From contig JADKGX010000002.1 of NCBI GenBank assembly GCA_016722065.1, positions 620,001 through 684,000 on the forward strand: a stretch of DNA of 64,000 bases, read 5' to 3'. The translations under genes were made by a program, and so were the position numbers. Source of the stretch: Planctomycetota bacterium. GTDB lineage: Bacteria; Planctomycetota; UBA8742; UBA2392. Shown piece by piece: positions 42,900-51,344 of this stretch. Within the stretch, counting starts at the first letter, position 1. Every line of letters starts with the position of its first letter. The notes beneath the pieces were generated by a model. The model was not told where the DNA came from and did no database searches. It was given only the letters and a program-made list of their open reading frames with translations.

Positions 42900-44690
42900 C
42901 TACCTCACCTTGCCGCTCTTGCGCGGCAACTTGCCGGAGCGCTTCTTAGGCGGAGGGCTGATGGCCGTCGACTTGACCCGCACGACAACATCGGCCTTGT
43001 TACTGGTGGTGCGTTTGCCGCGTGCCGGTGGTGGCGGCGCAATTGTGCTGTCTTCGCCATCGTCCTGCACGACTTCGGGCAGGTCGTCGGCCCCGCTTAC
43101 GCGGTTGCGGCCGCGCTCCTTGGACAGGTACAGCGCTTCGTCGGCCTTGGAGACCAGCTCGGCTGCTGATTTTGCGTTGCGCGGAAACGTGGCCACGCCA
43201 AAGCTGGCCGTGACACTAAGCCGTTGCCCGCCAGGCCCGATCACAGTCGCTTTGCGTGCCACGCCGTCGCGCAGGCGTTCGGCGGTTTCGCGAGCGGCCT
43301 CGTAGCTGGTCTGGGGCAGCAGCACGGCAAACTCCTCGCCTCCGTAGCGCGCGGCAATGTCGGAGATGCGCACCAGGGAGTTCAACAGCAGGGCCGTCTG
43401 GCGCAGCACTTTGTCGCCAGTCTGGTGGCCGTACACATCGTTGAACTTCTTGAAGTGGTCAATGTCCAGCATGACCAGGCTGATGACGTTTCCGTAACGC
43501 TCGGCCCTGTCGATTTCTGTCTTCAGCGTTTCCTGAAAGTGGCCGTGGTTGAACAAGCGCGTCAGGCTGTCGCGCTGGGCGCGGTCGACCATGTTCTGGT
43601 ACTTGTAGGCGTTGTTGATGGCCAGTGCGGCCTGGCTGGCGAACATCTCCAGCATGGTCAGTTGCTCGCCGGTAAACTTGACGGGCTTCTCGCCGGCGTC
43701 GACCACAATCAGGCCTATCGCTTCGCGGTCAGCCAGCATGGGTGCGGCGGCAAAGTGCTTGAGGTGAAAGTGCTGGTCGATGGTCGGGTGCACACGCAGG
43801 TTCAGCCCGGCTTCGGCCAGCGTATCCTGCGTTATGGTTTCGCCGGTGCGCGCTGCGTGAACAAGCACACTGGTTTCATCAGACAGCGGCACCTTGATCT
43901 TCTTGATCGCTTCCGAAAGTTCGCCCCAGCGACGTGCCAGAATAGGCTGGGTTTTTTCCAGCGATTGGGTAACTGACCCCTCACTGCTGGTCAATCCGCG
44001 CCAGATGCCGCGCGGGTCCGATACGCCCATGCTGTCAACACATACGGCGCCCTGCAGAAACTCGCGGTGTTCATCAACCAGAAACACCATGGCACGTTCA
44101 TAGCCGCCGTTTTCGCCGCTGGTCAGCGCCGTGGTAATGATCATCAGGGCGCGTTCAAGGTCCATGGTCTTGCGCAGGGCGTTGCTTACGCGCTGCAACG
44201 CCAGCAGGTCCTTGTTTTGCTCGGCCAGGCGGCGGCGCAGCAGTGTGCGCTCGGTGGAATCAAGGCCGATGATACTGACACCGGCGATGCGGCCATCGTC
44301 GCCCAGAATCGGGTCGATAGTGAAATCAAAGAAGTAGGACTCGCCGGACTCCGGGTCATTCACTTCGACTTCACGGTTCTCGTTGGGCACGCCCAGGGCA
44401 ATCGTGCGCTGAATGATGTGGTCTTTGTTGACGCGGGCGATCACTTCCAGGGCTTCGTCGTAGGGCTTGCCCATTACCTCGGCATAGGACTTGCCAAACA
44501 GGCGTTCGGCGGCGCGATTGAAGCGCACGACGCGCATATTGGTATCCAGCACAACGGCGACAATGCTGACCTGGTCAAAGATGCGCTTGGCCGGCGGGCC
44601 GCCGATATCCAGCGTACGCGTGCGCTTGTCCGGTGGCATGTCCGCTGGCGGATGCCGCTGCGACCGCAGGGTTGTTTCGTCAGGGTTCAT
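42900..44690 (-). CDS. PAS-GAF-GGDEF diguanylate cyclase
   Basis: The 596-residue protein makes the second messenger c-di-GMP. A PAS domain spans about 35-150 (VAVVLDTNMRVVRFNRAAER, LFGKSYAEVMGKP). A GAF domain spans about 165-365 and ends MLEMFASQAALAINNA. The GGDEF domain spans about 375-540 and has LTRLFNHGHF, MLDIDHFKKFND, an allosteric I-site RISD and the active GGEEF five residues later. It is therefore probably active and product-inhibited. The tail is Pro/Lys-rich. The ATG at 44690 is used; a TTG lies three codons before. No membrane segment is present, so it senses cytosolic or small-molecule signals. No EAL gene is adjacent. Confidence 0.93.
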   Translation of the reverse strand: MNPDETTLRSQRHPPADMPPDKRTRTLDIGGPPAKRIFDQVSIVAVVLDTNMRVVRFNRAAERLFGKSYAEVMGKPYDEALEVIARVNKDHIIQRTIALGVPNENREVEVNDPESGESYFFDFTIDPILGDDGRIAGVSIIGLDSTERTLLRRRLAEQNKDLLALQRVSNALRKTMDLERALMIITTALTSGENGGYERAMVFLVDEHREFLQGAVCVDSMGVSDPRGIWRGLTSSEGSVTQSLEKTQPILARRWGELSEAIKKIKVPLSDETSVLVHAARTGETITQDTLAEAGLNLRVHPTIDQHFHLKHFAAAPMLADREAIGLIVVDAGEKPVKFTGEQLTMLEMFASQAALAINNAYKYQNMVDRAQRDSLTRLFNHGHFQETLKTEIDRAERYGNVISLVMLDIDHFKKFNDVYGHQTGDKVLRQTALLLNSLVRISDIAARYGGEEFAVLLPQTSYEAARETAERLRDGVARKATVIGPGGQRLSVTASFGVATFPRNAKSAAELVSKADEALYLSKERGRNRVSGADDLPEVVQDDGEDSTIAPPPPARGKRTTSNKADVVVRVKSTAISPPPKKRSGKLPRKSGKVR

Positions 44691-44720
44691 GATCGCCAAA
44701 GAACCCAGTATAGCAGCGGA

Positions 44721-47672
44721 TCAGCCGCCCGAAGCGTACTTCTGCTTGGCCTCGCGCAGGAAGTCCGCAAACTCACTGGTAGAAAGGGACGCAATGTTGG
44801 TAGGCGGGGTCAGCCGGGCGATCTCCTTGCCCTTGCTGTCAACCACGATGTACAGCGGCACTGCAATGCCGTCGCCTGCGTAGTGCACCAGGTTTTCTGC
44901 TGGTACGGGGTCGGTCTGGTGGTCGGTATACTGTGACACCAGCACAAAGTCTTCCTTGAGCTGGTCGTACACCGCTGCTTCAGGAAAGATGGACCGTTCC
45001 ACGGCCCGACAGTTCTTTCAGTTGAAGCCTGTAAAGTCGATGAACACCGGCTTGTTCACCTGGGCCGAAATCTCCAGCCCCTTCACAAGGTCCAGCTTCC
45101 AGTCCAGGTCATGGGCGTCGCGGGCTTTTGCGCCGTTGCCCAGGGCCAGCTTGATACCGCCCTCGGCCGGTGGCGGAGGCAGGATGCCCTCGAGATACTT
45201 GCCATATCGGGCGCCAAACAGACCCGGAATCATGTACAGGCCAAAGGCTAGAAACATCACTGCAAACATCCCGCGCAGCACGCCGATCTGCTTGGTTTCC
45301 TCATGATCGTGGGGCATGCGGAAAAAGCCAAACAGGTAAAGCGTGGCCGCAATGCTTACCGCAGCCCAGGCCGCAATAACGACGTACCGGCTGATAAACT
45401 CGGCTGCGGTGACGCCGCGAAAAGCCTGCTCGGCCGCGCTGATGTACATCACGGCGAGTCCGATTTCGATGAAGCCAAAAACCACCTTGAGGGCGTTCAT
45501 CCAGCCGCCGCTCTTGGGCATTTTCTTCATCAGGGCCGGGAACTGACCCATCACAAAGATCGGCAGCGCCATGCCCAATGAAAACGCCAGCATGGCCATA
45601 GTGGGTGTCCACAAGCTGCCGGTGGCAGCCTGGGCCAAAAACCCGCCGGCAATGGGGCCTGTGCAGGAAAAGCTGATCAAAGCGAACGCACCGCCACTGA
45701 AGAAGGCCTTGGCGTAACCGTGGCCCTCCTGTTGCGCGTTCATCTGCTTGCGGCTGAACCAGGCCGTCACAAACGTTGGAACGCGAAGCTCAAACAAGCC
45801 CAGGAAACTGAGTGCAAACACGATGAACATGAGTGCCAGAAAGGAGTTCACCCAGCCATTGGTGGCAATGTTCTGCGCACCAGTGGCGCCCAGCGCGGCC
45901 GATGTGACCAACCCAAAGGCCGTAAAGCTGGCCACAATGCAGGCGCAGTAAATCAACGCGGTCAGAAAAGGAGACTTGCCCTTACTGGCCTGGCTGACAA
46001 AGAAGCCCACCGTCAAGGGCAGCACGGGCAGCACGCAGGGTGTCAGCAGCGTAACCATGCCGGCACCAAAGGCCGCCAACAGCAGCACCAGCAGGCTTTT
46101 GTCGTCGGTTGAATCCGACGCGGCCTTGTCGCCAGCCGGTGCTGGTTTGATTTCCGGGGCCGGTGTGGTTTTTGGCGTTTCTACAACCGCGTTGGCGGCG
46201 CCGTCTTGCGCCACTTCAATGCTTGCAACCCAGCCGAACTTGCGGTTGGGGGACTTTTCAGTCTTTGCGTTGAAGAAGAAGCAGCCGTTTTCGTCGCAGT
46301 ACTGCCCGGCAACGTGGCCATAGACCCGATAAACGCCGGGCTTCATGTCCTTAGGAACCGAGAACTTCTGCACCAGCGCAAAATCCGGGGCCAGGCGCCA
46401 TTCCTCGCCAAAGCCGTCGTCAACTTTTTCGGCGGGTTCGGGAAACTGCAGCTCCCCTACCCGTGCCAAACCGCCGTCGCCGACCCATTCCACAGACAAC
46501 GGAATGTTCACGTCGAGGGCTTTCGTGCCGGGGTGATAGGCGTGGTAGTAGTGGCCATCACTGTTCTTGCCCAGCTTGAAGCGCAACTCCAGTGTGACCT
46601 CTGCGCCCGGTTTCACTTTGGCGGCGCTGAAGACCGCGTGGAATTCCATGGCGGTCAACGCGGCCTTGGCTGGCGGCCCGAACAATCCTTCCGGCCAATC
46701 GGCGGGCTTTTCGTCGGCTGCGAGCGTCTGGAATCTGTCCTGCGGCGTTAGGGCGTCGGGGTTCTGGGGCAGTGCGTCTTTGTCTTTATCGCCTTCAACG
46801 GGCTTGGCGATTGCCAACGTTGCAGCCAGCTCGCCTTTGCGGTCGTGGCAGCCTTCTTCGTCACAGATCTGGGCTTCAAAACTGCCCGTTACCTTCAATT
46901 CGCCCTTGGCATCTGCCGGCACGGTGAACGTGTACTTGATGGCGAACTTGCCGGACAACTTCCATTCCTCGCCCCATTCCTCTTTCACCTTCTTGGGTTC
47001 GGGCCAGGTTTCAGTCTCCAGCTTCAGGCCACTGAGTTCCGTAAACTTCACGGCAATCGGCTTGCTGATGCCGGGGTTGTCTTTGTGGTAGGCCGAAAAG
47101 CCCTTGCTGACCTCAAAGCTCAGTGCCAGCACGGCCTTGCCGCCGGCCTTGGCTTCGCCTTCAAAGGCGAGACTGGCCGTGATGGTGGGGCCTTTTGGTT
47201 CGGGCTTTGCCGCGCCGGCGACTTCTACTTCGGTGCTGAAGGAATCTTCTGCCAGCAGGCAACCGTCGGCATCGCAGAACTGCACTTCGTATTCGCCGCG
47301 GATCTGCAGCTTGCCCTTGGCGTCGGCGGGAACTTTGAAGGTCCAGATGATGTCTACCTTGCCCTCAAGCTCCCATTCCTCGCTGAACTCGTCTTTGTGT
47401 TTCTTGGGCTCGGGCCAGGTCTGGCTGACTTCTGTCAGGCCGCTCAATTCCTTGAACTTCACCTTGATCGGCAGGCTTAGGCCCGGGTTGTCTTTGTGGT
47501 AGGCGTGGTAGCCTTGCGGCACGTCAAAGCGCAGCTTGAGCTTCCACTCTTTGCCCGGTTCGGCCTTGGATTCGACAATCGGGGTGACTTCAATTTTCGC
47601 TTCGCCCGCCGCCAAGGGCGCACAGCAAAAGGCAAACAGCAGCGCCAGGAGGGGTGCGATTGATTTGGCCAT
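44721..47672 (-). CDS. DsbD-type thiol:disulfide interchange protein with selenocysteine (UxxC)
   Basis: Read through one UGA, this gene encodes 983 residues. A signal peptide (KSIAPLLALLFAFCCAPLAA) is followed by three DsbD-N-like beta domains (about 20-145, 155-285, 345-475), each ending in a CDxxGC-type pair (CDADGC, CDEEGC, CDENGC). An eight-helix DsbD beta domain (about 522-818) contains the membrane cysteines in LLTPCVLP and SFSCTGP. A thioredoxin-like domain then reads PVFIDFTGFN-U-KNCRAVERS, with U885 and C888. The UGA takes the place of the first CxxC cysteine, and a SECIS-like hairpin follows. Without recoding the protein would lose its C-terminal redox domain. The expected role is to pass electrons from cytosolic thioredoxin to periplasmic partners. 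The SD is weak. Confidence 0.85.
44991..45007 (-). promoter_or_regulatory. SECIS-like hairpin after the in-frame UGA
   Basis: On the minus strand GGGCCGT (45007-45001) pairs with ACGGTCC (44997-44991), with one G-U pair and a GGA loop. The loop begins 17 nt after the UGA and its first base is G. Both properties fit the bacterial SECIS rules (loop roughly 16-37 nt downstream, G at the loop start), and the element lies inside the coding region as expected for bacteria. Confidence 0.7.
45018..45020 (-). other. In-frame UGA read as selenocysteine codon
   Basis: The frame is open for 884 codons before this TGA and for 98 after it, and both halves belong to one DsbD domain order. Other genes here end in TGA (for example recG and ftsY), so UGA is a normal stop in this genome and only this position appears recoded. 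Confidence 0.8.
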
Positions 47673-47829
47673 AGGAGAATCCCTGTATCCGCCGTCATTA
47701 TCCGCCAAACAGGGCGAATTGGCAGTTTTTTCCGCACCGGGCCGGGTTTGCATCCGGCAACAGCCCTTATATCGTCCTGCAGCCTAACATACGAATCAAC
47801 GACTCTATTCAGGTGGATTTTGAGGCCGT

Positions 47830-49080
47830 ATGCGCTATCTGCTGGTCCTGATTGATGGACTTGCCGACACACCGCTTCCGGCCTTGGGCGGCAAGTCGCC
47901 GCTTGAGGCTTCGGTGACGCCCGGCCTGGACAAAATCGCCACCGCAGGGCGGCTGGGAACGATTCGTACGGTGCCTCGTGGCCAAGCCCCGGAAACGCTG
48001 GCCGCGCTGTTTACGTTGCTGGGTTACCCGCCCGGGCCGTACCTTACAGGTCGCGGATACTACGAAGCGCTTGCCACGGGTTTGATGCTGGCGGAAGGCG
48101 AATGGTGCTTCCGGCTGCAGTTCGTCACCACTGCCGATGGCAAGGTCGTAGACCCGCGCGCGGGTGGCTTGAGTGAAGCTGAGGGCCGCGAACTGATGCG
48201 CGCGCTGGAACAGCACTTCAAGCAGACGCGTGTTCGGTTTGTGCAAGGTTACGGACACAACCACCTGCTTGTGGTGGAGGGCGTGGATTTTGACGGCTTG
48301 ACCACCGTCAGCCCCTTCAATGTTGTGGATCTGCCGCAATCTGATCACCGCCCCGAAGGCCCGGGCGCCGAAGTGCTGCTGAAACTGATGGATGAAGCCC
48401 CGTCTGTGCTGGCGCGCCATGAGGTAAATCGCGTGCGCGTAGACCTGAACCAGAACCCTGCCAATGGCATCTGGCTTTGGGGCGGTGGCACGATGGTGGA
48501 AGTGCCGGGCTTTCAGAAAACGTTCGGGCTGGATGCAGCCGTCGTCAGCTATTCCAGCCTTCTGCGGGGCGTTGGCGTTGCGACTGGCATAAGGGTTGTG
48601 ACACCCGGTGATTCGCCCCTGGTACCTGACCCCAGTGGCAGGCTGGCCAAAGTAGACCTGACCCCTGCCGCCAAGCGCACCGCCACGATTGACGAAATCA
48701 CGCGCATTCGGGCTTCCACACTGGGTGCGCTGGCGCAGCACCAGCTTGTGATTGCGCACTTCAGTTACCCCGACGATTACAGCCACCAGGGCGACGCCCA
48801 GGGCAAGGTCAAATCAATCGAGTTGATCGACAAGCACTTCTTCAAGCCGCTGCTCAAGGAACTGGAAGGAACAGACGACCTGCGCATCACAGTAACCCCC
48901 ACTTTGATGTCGCGCGTAGAAACACGCCAGCACGACGAACGCCCGGTTCCGTTTGTAATGTGGGGCCCGGGCGTGGAAAGCCGCGCCCACCTGACCCTGA
49001 CCGAAGCCAACGCCGAGCAATCAGGCATCAAAGTCGATGACGGCACCAGGTTGATTGACTACATTCTCAATGGCCTGTAA
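47830..49080 (+). CDS. ApgM-like alkaline-phosphatase-superfamily protein with altered active site
   Basis: The 416-residue protein follows the archaeal-type cofactor-independent phosphoglycerate mutase (ApgM) from end to end: MRYLLVLIDGLADTPLPALG, TPGLDKIATAGRLG, YLTGRGYYEALATGL, FSYPDDYSHQGDAQGKVKSI and RPVPFVMWGPG. Several key residues differ. The nucleophile position (usually Ser in GSD) is best matched by Thr56. The Asp-His pair of the metal site is replaced by Thr358-Leu359, although Asp9, Asp315/316, His319 and His368 are kept. The activity may therefore be changed or lost. It is followed 21 nt later by hpt. Conventional mutase function should not be assumed. Confidence 0.75.
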   Translation: MRYLLVLIDGLADTPLPALGGKSPLEASVTPGLDKIATAGRLGTIRTVPRGQAPETLAALFTLLGYPPGPYLTGRGYYEALATGLMLAEGEWCFRLQFVTTADGKVVDPRAGGLSEAEGRELMRALEQHFKQTRVRFVQGYGHNHLLVVEGVDFDGLTTVSPFNVVDLPQSDHRPEGPGAEVLLKLMDEAPSVLARHEVNRVRVDLNQNPANGIWLWGGGTMVEVPGFQKTFGLDAAVVSYSSLLRGVGVATGIRVVTPGDSPLVPDPSGRLAKVDLTPAAKRTATIDEITRIRASTLGALAQHQLVIAHFSYPDDYSHQGDAQGKVKSIELIDKHFFKPLLKELEGTDDLRITVTPTLMSRVETRQHDERPVPFVMWGPGVESRAHLTLTEANAEQSGIKVDDGTRLIDYILNGL

Positions 49081-49101
49081 CTGCCCCAACCAGGCTGCCC
49101 T

Positions 49102-49617
49102 ATGACCGAATATCGCGTTGTCTTCACCCCAGGCCAGATCCAGGAGCGCGTGCGCGCCCTGGCCGAGCGAATTTCTGCCGATTACGCCGGCAAGCGCCTG
49201 TTGTGCCTGGTGGTGCTGCGAGGCGGGTTCTTTTTCGCGGCAGACCTGATTCGCCACATTGAGGGCGTGGACCTGCAAGTCGAGTTCATCAAGCTGCAAA
49301 GCTACGCCGGCAAGAATTCCTCCGGCCGTGTGCGCAGCCGAGAGCAATTGCCGCGCGTTGCAGGCTATGACGTGCTGGTGCTGGAAGACCTGGTCGATAC
49401 CGGCCTGACGTTATCCAACCTGCATGAGGCGATTGTAGCCCAGGGCCCGCGATCGTTGCGCTATGCCATCGTGGTAGACAAAAAGGCGCGCCGCAAGATT
49501 CCCTTTGAGTGCGAGTACGTGGCCTTTGACGTGCCGCAAGACAAGTTCCTTGTCGGCTACGGCATGGACGACGAAGACAAAGGCCGCTGCCTGCCCTACA
49601 TTGGCGAGGTTGTCTAG
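49102..49617 (+). CDS. hpt: Hypoxanthine phosphoribosyltransferase
   Basis: The 171-residue purine salvage enzyme transfers phosphoribose from PRPP to hypoxanthine or guanine. Key segments are CLVVLRGGFFFAADLIRHIE, FIKLQSYAGKNSSGRV, the PRPP loop VLVLEDLVDTGLTL (about residues 93-106), VVDKKARRKIPFECEYVAFD and VGYGMDDEDKGRCLPYIGEV, which supplies the flexible loop and base-binding residues. Length is typical. It is 21 nt downstream of the ApgM-like gene. Confidence 0.95.
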   Translation: MTEYRVVFTPGQIQERVRALAERISADYAGKRLLCLVVLRGGFFFAADLIRHIEGVDLQVEFIKLQSYAGKNSSGRVRSREQLPRVAGYDVLVLEDLVDTGLTLSNLHEAIVAQGPRSLRYAIVVDKKARRKIPFECEYVAFDVPQDKFLVGYGMDDEDKGRCLPYIGEVV

Positions 49618-49837
49618 CGGCTCAGGACTGCCGCCCTTGCGGCCCTTCATCACCTTGTTCATTTTTTGTTTCGACGCCGTGTGCGTCAAAACTGCCAGTT
49701 TTCCGGCACGGGTGCCAGAACTCTTGCGCATAAGTCCTTTCAAACTAATGGTTTATATGGAACCCAGGAAAAGCGACCTGCATCTATATGGGTGTAGGGC
49801 CAAACAACTCTCTGCTCCTGAAACAAGGAAATCAGCC

Positions 49838-50545
49838 ATGAACAAACTTTTTGCCAGCATCGCAGGAATCGTACTAATGGGCGCTGTCGGCGCCGGCACC
49901 GCGCAGGCCCAGGGCGTGCAGATCAAGATCGGCCATGGCAACCACCATGTCGAGATTGACACGCGCAAGCCCGCCAAGCCCGCACCGGCCGACAACTGTG
50001 ACGACGGGCAGTACGTCACGGTCAAGAAGAAGATCTGGGTCGACGGTTGCTACACGACCGTGTGTGAGGACGTGTGGGTGCCCGCCAGCTGCCGCATTGT
50101 CGAGGAACAGGTCTATGTGCCTGCAAGCTGCAAGCTGGTCGAAGAAAAGGTGTGGGTAGCCGCGACTTGCAAGATAATTGAAGAACGCGTCTACGTGGCT
50201 GCCACCACCCAGATTGTCAAAGAACGCCGCGTCGACCGCCATGGCTGTGTCGTGTACGTAAATGTGTGCAAGACCGTTCCTGCCCACTACGACACGATCC
50301 AGAAACACGTGGATGTGCCGGGACACTACGAGTGCCGCACGCGCGAAGTCCGCGTGGCTGCGCACTACGACACGGTGCAGAAGCGTGTGGAAATCGCCGG
50401 TCACTTTGAAAAGCGTGAAAAGCAGGTGTTTGTGGCCGGGCACTTCGACATTGTGGAAGAACGCGTGTTTGTCAAAAACACCCGCCACGATCACGACCAC
50501 CGCGAAACGGTTTCGGCCCCACGCAGCCCCCGCAGCACCCGATAA
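49838..50545 (+). CDS. Secreted 13-residue-repeat protein
   Basis: The 235-residue product has a signal peptide (NKLFASIAGIVLMGAVGAGT, cleaved near AQA) and an SD AAGGAA before the ATG at 49838. From about residue 60 to 220 it consists of about eleven imperfect 13-residue repeats. The early ones read like VYVPASCKLVEEK and VWVAATCKIIEER, and the later ones like EVRVAAHYDTVQK and QVFVAGHFDIVEE. Each begins with alternating Val/aromatic residues, then a small-residue turn with Cys or His-Tyr/Phe, then an acidic strand. A repeated beta structure is likely. The tail is His/Asp-rich (KNTRHDHDHRE), suggesting metal binding. No family recognised. A hairpin terminator follows, so it is probably monocistronic. 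Confidence 0.75.
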   Translation: MNKLFASIAGIVLMGAVGAGTAQAQGVQIKIGHGNHHVEIDTRKPAKPAPADNCDDGQYVTVKKKIWVDGCYTTVCEDVWVPASCRIVEEQVYVPASCKLVEEKVWVAATCKIIEERVYVAATTQIVKERRVDRHGCVVYVNVCKTVPAHYDTIQKHVDVPGHYECRTREVRVAAHYDTVQKRVEIAGHFEKREKQVFVAGHFDIVEERVFVKNTRHDHDHRETVSAPRSPRSTR

Positions 50546-50577
50546 CCGGCTGATACCCCCATCCAGGCCGGAATCCA

Positions 50578-50603
50578 CCACCCCGCACACCAGTGCGGGG
50601 TGG
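50578..50603 (+). terminator. Hairpin terminator after the 13-residue-repeat gene
   Basis: An 11-bp perfect inverted repeat (CCACCCCGCAC at 50578-50588, complement at 50593-50603, loop ACCA) is followed by TTGCGTT. It lies 32 nt after the stop codon and fits an intrinsic terminator. Confidence 0.7.
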
Positions 50604-50652
50604 TTGCGTTCACTGACTCCCATCACCCTGCCCGCCGTGGCACAATCGCCCC

Positions 50653-50868
50653 ATGGATTGGGACTACCGCAAACCGGGCACGCGCATCTGTGTCTGTTTC
50701 GATGTCAGCAATGACGATGCGCTGGAGGCCTGGCGCATTGGCGACGACCCCAGTGTGGAGCAGCTGACGCGCCTGTTCCATTGCGGCAGGCGCTGTTCGT
50801 TGTGTATCCCGCTGTTGGACACGCTGCTTTCCGAATTCAAGGCGGGCTGCTGGCCGGCAAAGGAATGA
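50653..50868 (+). CDS. BFD-like [2Fe-2S] protein
   Basis: The 71-residue product has Cys13-x-Cys15, then 32 residues, then Cys48-x-x-Cys51, the spacing of bacterioferritin-associated ferredoxin (BFD). The surrounding residues agree: RICVCFDVSNDDALEAWRIG, then a helix, then FHCGRRCSLCIP. An extra Cys44 is present. BFD-type proteins hold a [2Fe-2S] cluster and help release iron from bacterioferritin or serve as redox partners. Its stop lies 2 nt before the start of the EVE-domain gene. No bacterioferritin gene is in the window. The identity is inferred from Cys spacing and helix pattern. Confidence 0.7.
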   Translation: MDWDYRKPGTRICVCFDVSNDDALEAWRIGDDPSVEQLTRLFHCGRRCSLCIPLLDTLLSEFKAGCWPAKE

Positions 50869-50870
50869 CC

Positions 50871-51344
50871 ATGGCAAGGCGTTTCTGGCTGATGAAAGTG
50901 GAAAGCGCTGTATTCAGCATTCATGACCTGAAGAAGGCCGGCAGCACAAGCTGGGACGGCGTGCGCAATTACCAGGCGCGAAACTCCATGCGCGACGACT
51001 TTCAGGTCGGCGACGGCGTGTTGTTCTATCACAGCAGTTCGGACCCTTCCGGCGTTGCCGGGCTGGCGGTGGTCAGCCGCGCCGGATACCCCGACGCCAC
51101 GGCTTTCAAGAAGGGTCATGAATACTTTGACCCCAAATCAAAAAAAGACGCGCCCACCTGGTTTACCGTAGACGTGAAGTTTGAGCAGGCATTCGCCCAC
51201 ACCATCACCCTGGAAACCTTGAAGGCAACACCCGGGCTGGAACAAATGCTGGTCACTCGCCGTGGCCAGCGATTAAGCGTAATGCCGGTAACCGAGGCCG
51301 AGTACCGCATCGTTTGCGACCTTGCCCGGAAAGCCCAAGGGTAA
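50871..51344 (+). CDS. EVE domain protein
   Basis: The 157-residue protein is an EVE (PUA-like) domain, similar to thymocyte nuclear protein 1: MARRFWLMKVESAVFSIHDL, TSWDGVRNYQARNSMRDDFQ, GDGVLFYHSSSDPSGVAGLA, and the closing LRR-type region ending in TEAEYRIVCDLA. EVE domains bind modified bases in DNA or RNA and often accompany restriction systems. The ATG at 50871 is preferred because AGGA sits 6 nt before it; the ATG at 50865 would overlap the BFD-like stop. The gene overlaps the next one (TAATG). Confidence 0.92.
   Translation: MARRFWLMKVESAVFSIHDLKKAGSTSWDGVRNYQARNSMRDDFQVGDGVLFYHSSSDPSGVAGLAVVSRAGYPDATAFKKGHEYFDPKSKKDAPTWFTVDVKFEQAFAHTITLETLKATPGLEQMLVTRRGQRLSVMPVTEAEYRIVCDLARKAQG

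Noticed and set aside
45018..45020. UGA as a sense codon genome-wide (alternative genetic code)
   Set aside because: Other genes such as recG (4104-4106) and ftsY (27955-27957) end in TGA, with unrelated sequence or an overlapping start after it, so UGA is a stop; only the DsbD position lies in a CxxC context with a SECIS-like hairpin.
45018..45020. The DsbD-type gene as two genes or a pseudogene with a nonsense mutation
   Set aside because: The frame is unbroken on both sides, the second part has no credible start or SD, and the stop falls exactly on a catalytic Cys position; selenocysteine explains this better.
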